From positions 1,026,402 to 1,090,401 of the forward strand of contig NZ_JARXVG010000001.1 of assembly GCF_029892485.1 (NCBI RefSeq): 64,000 nucleotides of DNA, read 5' to 3'. The notes beneath the pieces were generated by a model. That model saw only the letters and a list, made by a program, of their open reading frames with translations. It ran no database searches and was not told where the DNA came from. This document shows, piece after piece, positions 52,622 to 59,892 of this stretch. The stretch's first letter is position 1. Each line of letters starts with the position of its first letter. The stretch is from Variovorax boronicumulans. GTDB taxonomy: Bacteria; Pseudomonadota; Gammaproteobacteria; Burkholderiales; Burkholderiaceae_C. The position numbers were made by a program, and so were the translations under genes.

Positions 52622-52724
52622 GGGGTTTTGTGTCTCGCTTTCGTTGTGGAGACGATGGTCGCGGCGCCGGCCGGCCTTGCCGCAGCGGGTTAACACGCAA
52701 GATTCATATGGATTGAAGACCTGC

Positions 52725-52743
52725 GTATCTCCGAACGAGATAC
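52725..52743. promoter_or_regulatory. Candidate LysR-type operator upstream of the MFS/tannase operon
   Basis: GTATCTC-CGAAC-GAGATAC is a perfect 7-5-7 inverted repeat. It contains ATC-N9-GAT, a classic form of the LysR T-N11-A box. It lies ~105 bases before the MFS start and ~134 bases before the divergent PhnD-like gene, so it could serve either; the LysR gene at the end of the MFS operon makes that side more likely. Confidence 0.55.
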
Positions 52744-52876
52744 CTGCGGGCGTTGCGCGTTCGCCGCAGAACTGTTGTCCTTGGTACTAACCCCTGAGAC
52801 CACGACCCTTTCGGCTATCTATGATCGGATCGAACATGTTGTAACAATCTGGCCACGATTTGAAAGAAAGCTCCCG

Positions 52877-53713
52877 ATGGAACTGCGCCCCCTCCCCTTG
52901 TCGCTTCGCATGGCCACCCACGGGCTCGCGGCGCTGCTGCTCACGGCCGGTGCCTCGGCCCATGCGCTCGTGATCGGCGTCACCGAAGGCGTGAGCTACC
53001 AGGTCACCGAGGCGCAGATCGCACCGCGCTTCGAGCCGATTGCCGAAGCCTTGAGCAAGGCGCTCAAGCAGCCGGTGACGATCAAGGTGCTGATCTCGTA
53101 CAACGTGGCGCGCGAGGCGCTGAAGAAGAAAGAGGTGGACCTGGTGTTCATCCACCCGGCGCACGTCGCGCTCGAAGCGGTGAAGTCGGGCAACTACAAG
53201 GCACTGGCCTTCACCGCGGGCTACACCGACTACAAGGTCTCGTTCCTGTGCAAGCAGGCCCAGCCCATCTCCGACTGGAAGACGGTCGCAGGCAAGAACC
53301 TGGTGCTGCCCGAAGTGGACTCGATCACCTCGGTGATCACTCGCGCGATGCTGCGCGAGCACGGCGTTGCGGAGTCCGCGGTCAAGGTGACCAACACGCG
53401 CTTCCAGGAGGCCGTGCCCTTCTACGTGACCAACGGCTTTGCCGCCTACGGCGCGACCGCGTCGGCCGGCGTGATCAAGACCTGGACCGACGGCGGGGGC
53501 AAGGTCTGCGCGGAATCGCGCGGCGTGCCGATCAAGCAGTGGCTCGTGTCCACCAAGACCGATGCCGCCACCGCGGCCACCGTGCGCGAGACGCTGCTCG
53601 GCCTCAGCCAGAGCGATGCCGGCAAGCGCGCGCTCGCCGCCTCGAACTACTCGGGGTTCGTCGCCCCCACGAACGACTCGGAAGCGGACCTGATGCGCTG
53701 GCTGGGCATCTGA
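52877..53713 (+). CDS. PhnD-like phosphate/phosphonate-type periplasmic binding protein
   Basis: A 278-residue exported binding protein of the PhnD/SsuA-like phosphate-phosphite-phosphonate class. A signal peptide ends about residue 29 (GASAHALV). The mature start LVIGVTEGVSYQ and the block KKKEVDLVFIHPAHVALEAVKSGNYKALAF are as in the family. It has two Cys (FLCKQAQ, GKVCAES). No permease or ATPase gene is adjacent, so it is an orphan; such orphans may serve a distant transporter or a sensor kinase. The ATG at 52877 gives the signal peptide. Confidence 0.8.
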   Translation: MELRPLPLSLRMATHGLAALLLTAGASAHALVIGVTEGVSYQVTEAQIAPRFEPIAEALSKALKQPVTIKVLISYNVAREALKKKEVDLVFIHPAHVALEAVKSGNYKALAFTAGYTDYKVSFLCKQAQPISDWKTVAGKNLVLPEVDSITSVITRAMLREHGVAESAVKVTNTRFQEAVPFYVTNGFAAYGATASAGVIKTWTDGGGKVCAESRGVPIKQWLVSTKTDAATAATVRETLLGLSQSDAGKRALAASNYSGFVAPTNDSEADLMRWLGI

Positions 53714-53737
53714 AGCCCGGCATCTGAAAAACGACGG

Positions 53738-53767
53738 GCGGGGGCAGAATCCCCCGCTTGCGTTTTT
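53738..53767 (+). terminator. Probable terminator after the PhnD-like gene
   Basis: A perfect 7-base stem GCGGGGG / CCCCCGC with a six-base loop is followed by TTGCGTTTTTT. The T-run starts five bases after the stem, and the hairpin lies only 13 bases before the GST start codon. Confidence 0.6.
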
Positions 53768-53779
53768 TCAGGAACACCC

Positions 53780-54484
53780 ATGACCGATCTCTCGAACTTC
53801 CTCATCACGAAGAAATGGCCCGCCCAGCACCCTGAACGCCTGCAGCTGTATTCGCTGCCCACGCCCAACGGCGTGAAGGTGTCGATCATGCTGGAGGAAA
53901 CCGGCCTCGCCTACGAGCCGCACCTGGTGAGCTTCGAGACGCAGGACCAGATGTCGCCGGAGTTCCTGTCGCTCAATCCGAACAACAAGATCCCGGCGAT
54001 CCTCGATCCCGATGGCCCCGGCGGCAAGCCGCTCGCGCTGTTCGAGTCGGGCGCGATCCTCATCTACCTGGCCGAGAAGACCGGCAAGTTCATGCCGAAG
54101 GATGCCGCGGGCCGCTACGAAACCATCCAGTGGGTGATGTTCCAGATGGGCGGCATCGGGCCGATGTTCGGCCAGCTCGGCTTCTTCAACAAGTTCGCCG
54201 GCAAGGACTACGAGGACAAGCGCCCGCGCGACCGCTACGTGGCCGAATCGAAGCGCCTGCTCGGCGTGCTCGACAAGCACCTGGCGAACCGCGCGTGGAT
54301 CATGGGCGATGACTACAGCATCGCCGACATCGCGTCGTTTCCTTGGATCCGCAACCTGATCGGCTTCTATGAAGCGGGCGATCTGGTGGGGTTCAGCGAG
54401 TTCAAGAACGTGGCGCGCGTGCTTGAAGCTTTTGTGGCACGGCCTGCGGTCGTGAAGGGCCTGAACATCCCCAAGCGGGGCTGA
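53780..54484 (+). CDS. Glutathione S-transferase, YghU/Ure2-like
   Basis: A 234-residue GST of the Nu class (YfcG/YghU, Ure2p-like), which has disulfide-bond reductase activity with glutathione. The thioredoxin-fold domain shows LQLYSLPTPNGVKVSIMLEE, with the PNG-V-S signature of this class, then LNPNNKIPAILDPDG and FESGAILIYLAEKTG. The C-terminal domain includes QWVMFQMGGIGPMFGQLGFF and DDYSIADIASFPWI, both highly typical. It converges on the FecR-like small gene with 21 bases between stops. Confidence 0.92.
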   Translation: MTDLSNFLITKKWPAQHPERLQLYSLPTPNGVKVSIMLEETGLAYEPHLVSFETQDQMSPEFLSLNPNNKIPAILDPDGPGGKPLALFESGAILIYLAEKTGKFMPKDAAGRYETIQWVMFQMGGIGPMFGQLGFFNKFAGKDYEDKRPRDRYVAESKRLLGVLDKHLANRAWIMGDDYSIADIASFPWIRNLIGFYEAGDLVGFSEFKNVARVLEAFVARPAVVKGLNIPKRG

Positions 54485-54505
54485 GGTCCGAGCCGCACCA
54501 GCCGG

Positions 54506-54745
54506 CTACTGCAAGTCGGCGACGCGGCGCTGCGCCTCCTCGAGCACGGGCTTGACCAGCGCCGCGCCGGTGAGGGCCCACAGCGTGAGTGCCTCGTCCA
54601 GCGCACGCACATGCCCCGGATCCTCGGCAAGCCAATGGACGAGCTGGCTTGCGCGTTCGGGCGAAGGCCTGTCGTGCAACCGGCAGAACAGCGTCCAGGC
54701 TGTGTCGAAGTCGGTCTCTGCGGAAACGTGGGTTCTGGAAGTCAT
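54506..54745 (-). CDS. Stand-alone FecR N-terminal (DUF4880-like) protein
   Basis: A 79-residue protein that is only a FecR-type N-terminal domain: DFDTAWTLFCRLHDRPSPERASQLVHWLAEDPGHVRALDEALTLW in register with the family pattern (A..W..RL..P....R..F..WL..DP.H..A......LW), shown here across residues 12-56. Full FecR proteins (~320 residues) go on with a membrane helix and a periplasmic domain; both are absent, and the convergent GST gene begins 21 bases later, so there is no room for them. It lies 73 bases downstream of the ornithine monooxygenase gene. In FecR this domain binds the ECF sigma factor, so a soluble sigma-binding modulator of siderophore genes is possible. It could also be a remnant. 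Confidence 0.6.
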   Translation of the reverse strand: MTSRTHVSAETDFDTAWTLFCRLHDRPSPERASQLVHWLAEDPGHVRALDEALTLWALTGAALVKPVLEEAQRRVADLQ

Positions 54746-54818
54746 CCTCGACTGCCTTTGATGGATGCGCGGGTTCTGTGTCTCCGGCATCCGCACGGAT
54801 GACCAGCGGCCGACTTGA

Positions 54819-56126
54819 CTAGAGCTGGACGGCCTGAGCCTCTTCCCGCACGGCATTGCTGCTGCGCGCACGCGGCTGGGCCGCGAGCAGCGCGTTGCCG
54901 ATCTCCCCGGTGCGCACGGACGTCACCGAGAGCAGCGTGTCGCTCAATCCATGGCTGTCCTCGCAGGCTCCTTGCAGGAAGACGCCCGGATGAAAGTCCG
55001 GCGCGGCCTGCAGGCGGTAGTAGCGATCGACCGAGAAGTCGCCCAGGTAGGGCGCGACCGGCTTCAACAGGTCCTTGTGCTGCTCGCGCGCATAGCCGGT
55101 GGCGAGCACCACCGCGTCGTAGCGCACCGTGCTCTCGCGCTGCGCATCCTGGTCGTGCAGCGTGAGATGGATGCCGTCGGAGGCGGCACGGACCGCGCGC
55201 ACATCATGCTGACGCAGCATGCGCAGGCGATTGCCGCGCGCGACCTTCTGCTGATAGAAGACGCCGAAGATCTGCTGGATCAGGTCGAGATCGGCCACCG
55301 CATAGTTGGTCTGCGAGAACTCGTCGAGCAGCGCGGCGCGTTCGTCGCTCGCCCGGCTGTACATGTAGTCGGTGAAGTCGACGTTGAAGACTTCGTTGAC
55401 GAACGGGCTGTCGTCCGACGGGCGGATGGAGCGCGCCCGCATGACGAGGTCGACCTGCGGCTGGTTCGGCCGGCCCTGCAGGTCCATGAAGATCTCCGCC
55501 GCGCTCTGGCCGGCACCGATGATCGCGACACGGCGCGCATCGGCATGGCGCGCGATGTCCTTGAGGTAGGTGCTCGAGTGAAACACGCGCCCGTCCCCGC
55601 GCAGCGCCCGGAAGGCCTCGGGCACGTTGGGCGTGCCGCCGATGCTCACCACGAGGTTGCGCGCGAGCCGCTCCCGCACCCGGCCATCGGCGCCGCGCGA
55701 GCACACGCGCAGCAGCGAGACTTCGCCGCCCTGCTTCTCGGGCAGCACCTCGAACACCTCCTCGCCGTAGGCGCAGGAATCCTCGAACTGACTCGCGGCC
55801 CAGCCCAGGTAGTCGTTGAACTCGTGGCGGCTGGGGAAGAAGCTCTTGAGGTTGATGAAGTCCGGCAGCCGGCCCTGCTCGTGCAGGTAGTTGATGAAAG
55901 TGAATCGGCTGGTCGGATTGCGCAGCGTTGCGAGGTCCTTCAGGAAGGAGATCTGCATGTGCGCCTGTTCCAGCAGCATGTGCGGGTGCCAGGCGAAGCT
56001 GGGCTGCCGCTCGATGAACAGGGCGTCCAGCGGCTTGCCGCCGTGGCGTTTTTCCTCGAGCGCGATGGCCAGTGCGACGTTCGAAGGGCCGAATCCGACG
56101 CCGATCAGGTCATGGATGTGTTGCAT
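54819..56126 (-). CDS. L-ornithine N5-monooxygenase (siderophore hydroxylase)
   Basis: A 435-residue flavin monooxygenase of the PvdA/SidA/IucD family that N-hydroxylates ornithine (or lysine) for hydroxamate siderophores. FAD loop IGVGFGPSNVALAIALEE is at residues 8-25; the conserved MQISFLKDLATLRNPTSRFTF follows; the NADPH loop is IIGAGQSAAEIF; the D(3)(L/F)ATGY-type motif reads VVLATGYAREQH. The nearby hydroxyornithine formyltransferase makes ornithine the likelier substrate. It starts 50 bases after the ABC exporter stop on the same strand. Confidence 0.93.
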   Translation of the reverse strand: MQHIHDLIGVGFGPSNVALAIALEEKRHGGKPLDALFIERQPSFAWHPHMLLEQAHMQISFLKDLATLRNPTSRFTFINYLHEQGRLPDFINLKSFFPSRHEFNDYLGWAASQFEDSCAYGEEVFEVLPEKQGGEVSLLRVCSRGADGRVRERLARNLVVSIGGTPNVPEAFRALRGDGRVFHSSTYLKDIARHADARRVAIIGAGQSAAEIFMDLQGRPNQPQVDLVMRARSIRPSDDSPFVNEVFNVDFTDYMYSRASDERAALLDEFSQTNYAVADLDLIQQIFGVFYQQKVARGNRLRMLRQHDVRAVRAASDGIHLTLHDQDAQRESTVRYDAVVLATGYAREQHKDLLKPVAPYLGDFSVDRYYRLQAAPDFHPGVFLQGACEDSHGLSDTLLSVTSVRTGEIGNALLAAQPRARSSNAVREEAQAVQL

Positions 56127-56176
56127 GGGCTGTCAACTCCTCAGTGTGTGGATGCAGGCGAAAAAAATGCGGGCCT

Positions 56177-57880
56177 TCATGCGGCAAGGCTCGCCGGCGC
56201 GCGGACCCGGTCTTCCGCGATGCGGCCGGCCTTCATGGTGATGACGCGGTCGGCCAGATGGAAATAGCGGTCGTCGTGCGAGATGACCACCAGCAGATGG
56301 CCCTTGGCGCGCAGCTCGGGGAGCAGCTCGGTATAGAAGAGATGGCGGAAGGTCGGGTCCTGGTCCGCGGCCCATTCGTCGAACACCAGCACCGGACGGC
56401 CTTCGAGATAGGCATGCACCAGCGCCAGGCGCTTGCGCTGGCCGGTCGACAGGTCCACGGTGCTGAAGGAACCGTCCTTGACGCTCACCTTGTGGGCGAT
56501 TTCCAGGCGTTGCAGGTAAGGCAGCGCCGCCTGCGGCAGGGATTGCCCGCCGATTTCGCCCTTCTCGCCTTTCCTGGCGGCCAGGTCCTCGAACAGGTAG
56601 AAGTCGGAGAACACGGTCGTGAAGAGCTGGCGGTAGTCGTCGCGCGTCTCGGGCGTCACAGCCTGGCCGTCGAGCAGCACCTGGCCACCCTGAGGCGCGT
56701 AGAGGCCGAGCAACAGCTTGATCATGGTGGTCTTGCCCGAGCCGTTGTCACCGACCACGAACACCATTTCGCCGCGGCGCAGCTGCAGGTCGATGGGGCC
56801 GAGCACGAAGGGCTCGCTGCCTTCGGGCGCATCGAAGGCGTAGCGCACGCCGCGCATGCCGATGCCCTCTTCCAACTTCGCGCCACCCTCGGGACGCTCC
56901 AGGTGCAGGTGGGGCTCGGGCGTCGCGAAGCGCGCCGAGAGATCGGCGATGCGCTGGAACGCCACCTTGGCGCGGCCGACGTTCGGCAGCGCACCGGCGA
57001 TCATGTCGATCGGCCCCTTCAGGAACAGCAGCACCAGCACGAAGCCGCTGAGCACCACCGGCTCGGTGGCGCGGAATGCGGCCCAGCCGAGGATCATGGC
57101 GATCAGGAGAAAGAACAGGGCCGAGCCGAAGGCCGTGGCCATCACGTAGGTGTTGATCGCGCGGCTGTTGACGGTACGGATGTTGTCGACGATGCGCTCG
57201 ACCTGGTCGCCGAACATGCGCGTGCGGCGGTCGCGGTGCATGCGCAACTCCTTCGCACCTTCGCTGATCGCGCGGTAAGCCTTGTGCAGCTGATCTTCGT
57301 GCTCCCGCGCTTTCCAGAAGCCGGCGCTGCCGCGTGTCTGGGCAACGACCTGGATCGTCGCGCCGATTGCGAGCGCAACCACCAGCAGGCCAAAGAGCGG
57401 CAGCGACAGCCAGGCCAGGTAGCCAAGGCAACCCAGCGCGACGGCCACGGCGATCAAGGTGGACGAGAGCACGAAGGCGACGTCGCTGATCATGTCCACG
57501 TCCTGCGACAGCACGGGCATCAGGCGGTGGGTGCGGTAGCGCTCGAGCGCATCGATGGGCGCCGAGAGGATCTTCTGCGCCAGGCTCTTGCGCACCTGGG
57601 CCACCAGGCGCTGGCCGACGAAATTGGTCGAGACGTCCGAGGCCATGCGGCCGAACAGCGCGACCAGGCACAACCCGATGAAGGTCAGCAGCAGGCCGCC
57701 CGCCATGCCGCCCTCCTGGTTGAGCACCAGGTTGATGGTGCGCAGCAGCGCCACGGTGGCCGCGCCTGCGCACACGCCGGTGACCAGCGACAGCACGATC
57801 CACGGAAGGAAGGGTTTGAGCAGCTGCGAGATTTCCGCGCCGCTGCCTTCACGGCTTTCACTGCCAGGGGTCGATGTCAT
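56177..57880 (-). CDS. Cyclic-peptide/siderophore ABC exporter, PvdE/SyrD type
   Basis: A 567-residue half-transporter with an N-terminal six-helix membrane domain (~20-320) and a C-terminal ATPase. Walker A is VVGDNGSGKTTMIKLLLG, the signature appears as VDLSTGQRKRLALVHAYLEG and Walker B as PVLVFDEWAADQDP, the last being characteristic of the PvdE/SyrD branch. PvdE moves the pyoverdine precursor across the inner membrane, so the product here is probably the NRPS lipopeptide/peptide siderophore. It is upstream of the monooxygenase gene on the minus strand and divergent from the FhuF-like gene. Confidence 0.92.
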   Translation of the reverse strand: MTSTPGSESREGSGAEISQLLKPFLPWIVLSLVTGVCAGAATVALLRTINLVLNQEGGMAGGLLLTFIGLCLVALFGRMASDVSTNFVGQRLVAQVRKSLAQKILSAPIDALERYRTHRLMPVLSQDVDMISDVAFVLSSTLIAVAVALGCLGYLAWLSLPLFGLLVVALAIGATIQVVAQTRGSAGFWKAREHEDQLHKAYRAISEGAKELRMHRDRRTRMFGDQVERIVDNIRTVNSRAINTYVMATAFGSALFFLLIAMILGWAAFRATEPVVLSGFVLVLLFLKGPIDMIAGALPNVGRAKVAFQRIADLSARFATPEPHLHLERPEGGAKLEEGIGMRGVRYAFDAPEGSEPFVLGPIDLQLRRGEMVFVVGDNGSGKTTMIKLLLGLYAPQGGQVLLDGQAVTPETRDDYRQLFTTVFSDFYLFEDLAARKGEKGEIGGQSLPQAALPYLQRLEIAHKVSVKDGSFSTVDLSTGQRKRLALVHAYLEGRPVLVFDEWAADQDPTFRHLFYTELLPELRAKGHLLVVISHDDRYFHLADRVITMKAGRIAEDRVRAPASLAA

Positions 57881-58036
57881 GCAAACTCTTTCCGCCCATC
57901 GGGGCGACGAAGGGCCCGCGACGGGACCCGAAAACGGCTGATAGCCATCCGGCCCGGCGGGCAGGAGGCGGGCGGCACGAGGCCACCTTCTGCATTGACG
58001 TTCGGGCTCGGCCGATGTTCATCGGCATTCGCCGCG

Positions 58037-58843
58037 ATGAACATGCGCGGCGCGAAAACGTCTTGCAGGCATGCACCCCGAGCACCGCCGCGCCCTTCCG
58101 TGATCGCCCTGCTGGAGCCCATCTTCCGAGGCGAACTGGCGCCGCTCGGCGAACGTCTGGTGTGCGCGCCGGAGCTTCCTTCGGGGGCGCTGCGCGTGTC
58201 GGAGCTGGTGGCGTCCGGCGCACTGCTGGCCGAGGTGCTGAACCGGCATGCGGCCGTGCATCGCGCGACGGACGGCGACCTGCGCGCCGTCGCCTCGGCC
58301 TGGAGCCTCGAATATCTTTCCGTGCTGTTGCCGCCACTGGTGGCGGGCGCCAGCGTGTTCCACCACGGCTTCCCGGCCGCGGCATCGCAGATGTGGGTGC
58401 AGTTCGACGGCCGCGGCGAGCCCGTGAGCTTTCACATCCGCGAACTGGGCGCGTCGATGCACGGCGCCGACACCGCGCAGCGCTATGCACCGCTGCTCCG
58501 GCAGCACCTGTCGCCGCTGTTCTCGGCCATTGCCAGGCTAACGCGGATCGCGCCGAAGATCCTCTGGGGAAATGCCGCGCGGATTCTCGAGCCGATCCTC
58601 GATCAGGGCGTGACGCTCACCGGCGGCTCGGCGCCGTTCATGCAGGACCGCGAGCACCTGCTGCACAGCGCCGCCTGGGCACCAGGGACGGCCAATCCGC
58701 TGCACGGGCGCCAGCGCGAAATCACCCGGTGGCAGAACGGCCGCGCGGTGCCGGTCAAGTTGCACCGCCAGTGCTGCCTCAACCACCTGTTGCCCGACGA
58801 AGGCTACTGCAGCATCTGCCCGCTGGCGCCGCAGCACAGGTGA
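58037..58843 (+). CDS. FhuF-like siderophore-iron reductase
   Basis: A protein of 268 residues (247 if the GTG at 58100 is the start) resembling FhuF, which reduces Fe3+ in hydroxamate siderophores in the cytoplasm. The C-terminus carries the four [2Fe-2S] cysteines in the FhuF pattern: Cys-Cys, ten residues, Cys-x-x-Cys (HRQCCLNHLL...YCSICPL). The middle has the family SAWSLEYLSVLLPPLVAGA and KILWGNAARILEPIL blocks. No good ribosome site marks either start. It leads the rightward set FhuF-formyltransferase-receptor and is divergent from the exporter gene. Confidence 0.85.
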   Translation: MNMRGAKTSCRHAPRAPPRPSVIALLEPIFRGELAPLGERLVCAPELPSGALRVSELVASGALLAEVLNRHAAVHRATDGDLRAVASAWSLEYLSVLLPPLVAGASVFHHGFPAAASQMWVQFDGRGEPVSFHIRELGASMHGADTAQRYAPLLRQHLSPLFSAIARLTRIAPKILWGNAARILEPILDQGVTLTGGSAPFMQDREHLLHSAAWAPGTANPLHGRQREITRWQNGRAVPVKLHRQCCLNHLLPDEGYCSICPLAPQHR

Positions 58844-58960
58844 ACAGATCGCGCCGCGTTTCGTCTCCTCAGGAGGCGGCGCGGGGAAGCACGGGAAAGT
58901 GCGCGTCTGAATGGCGTCGGCCCGCCCCTGTTCAACATCACCCATCTACACGGACACACC

Positions 58961-59836
58961 ATGCCCAAGGCCAAGCTCGTCTACATCATGTCCTTGCGAA
59001 ACGCCGCCGCCGACAAGGCCGGCCAGAACGTCGACTACAAGGGCGCGCCGCGCTACATGAAGTCGCCGCTCGAGTACCTGGCCGAGGCGCTCGACACCAC
59101 GCCGCTGGGCGACGCGTATTCGCTCGAAGGCATCGTCTACGACGACGACGCGCAGTCGCCGCGCGACCAGGCGGCCCTTGCGGACTACGGGTTCGCCTGG
59201 CATCCGGAGCGCAAATGGATCTTTCCCGCGGAACTGCGCGCGCAGGGCAAGCTGCTTCGGGACATGCTGCATCCCGTGCCCTCGGCGTACCGCCGGATGC
59301 CGCTGGCTGCGCCCGGGCGCGTGGCGGGCAAAAGCGCCTTCGAACGCGCGCTGCTCGACAAGCTGCTCACGCTGCGCGCCGACATCGTGCTGCTCGACGG
59401 ACTGCTGGTCATCCTCGATGAGCTGGTGCGGCCCGGCAGTCATTACTACCGGAAGATCGTCAACATCCACCCGGGCATCACGCGGCTCGAGTCGCCCTTC
59501 CAGCGCCGCGGGGCCTACGCCACGCTCGATGCGCTGCACGGTGCGCAGGGCCACAAGGTGGTCGACTGGGCCGCGATGACGAAGGTGAAAGTGCCGGTGG
59601 TCGACCGGACCGGCGCCTCGCTGCATTACGTGGACAACGGCATCGATTCGGGCGAAGTCATCTTCGACGTGCTCGACACGCCCATCGATCCGGAGGACAC
59701 GATCCTCGAATTGCGCTGGAACAATTTCAACCGGAGCCTCTTCCCGGCCATGCATCAAGGCATGTCGTTGCTGGCGCCCCACGTCCTGGGCCCGCAAACC
59801 CGCCAGGCGCACTTTTTGGAAGATGCCTCGGCTTGA
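58961..59836 (+). CDS. N5-hydroxyornithine formyltransferase (PvdF-like)
   Basis: A 291-residue formyltransferase of the GART/Fmt fold, close in size and layout to PvdF, which formylates N5-hydroxyornithine from 10-formyl-THF. The active-site His block is KIVNIHPGITRLESPFQRRGAYATLDAL in family register, shown here around residues 165-190, and the catalytic Asp is in VDNGIDSGEVIFD. With the ornithine hydroxylase it would supply N5-formyl-N5-hydroxyornithine, an Fe-chelating hydroxamate, to the NRPS. It precedes the receptor gene by 56 bases, which include the Fur-box-like site, so the receptor may also have its own promoter. Confidence 0.9.
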   Translation: MPKAKLVYIMSLRNAAADKAGQNVDYKGAPRYMKSPLEYLAEALDTTPLGDAYSLEGIVYDDDAQSPRDQAALADYGFAWHPERKWIFPAELRAQGKLLRDMLHPVPSAYRRMPLAAPGRVAGKSAFERALLDKLLTLRADIVLLDGLLVILDELVRPGSHYYRKIVNIHPGITRLESPFQRRGAYATLDALHGAQGHKVVDWAAMTKVKVPVVDRTGASLHYVDNGIDSGEVIFDVLDTPIDPEDTILELRWNNFNRSLFPAMHQGMSLLAPHVLGPQTRQAHFLEDASA

Positions 59837-59855
59837 GATGCGAACAATTCTCATT
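59837..59855 (+). promoter_or_regulatory. Fur box upstream of the siderophore receptor gene
   Basis: GATGCGAACAATTCTCATT is a strong match to betaproteobacterial Fur boxes (GATGCGAATNATTCTCATT style). It lies in an AT-rich patch 38 bases before the receptor ATG. Iron-replete Fur would block the receptor promoter. The related site before fbpA (16475-16493) is in the opposite orientation. Confidence 0.8.
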
Positions 59856-59892
59856 AAAATCCAGCCGCTCTTAATACTTTCAAAGTCCTTTC

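Noticed and set aside
48536..52693. A 1,385-codon open frame on the plus strand opposite the tannase, oxidase and MFS genes.
   Set aside because: All three minus-strand genes have complete family motifs; the plus-strand translation is low-complexity Arg/Ala/His/Glu with no domain.
57881..58036. Search for a Fur box between the exporter and FhuF-like genes.
   Set aside because: The region is GC-rich, with no stretch resembling the motif seen before fbpA or the receptor.
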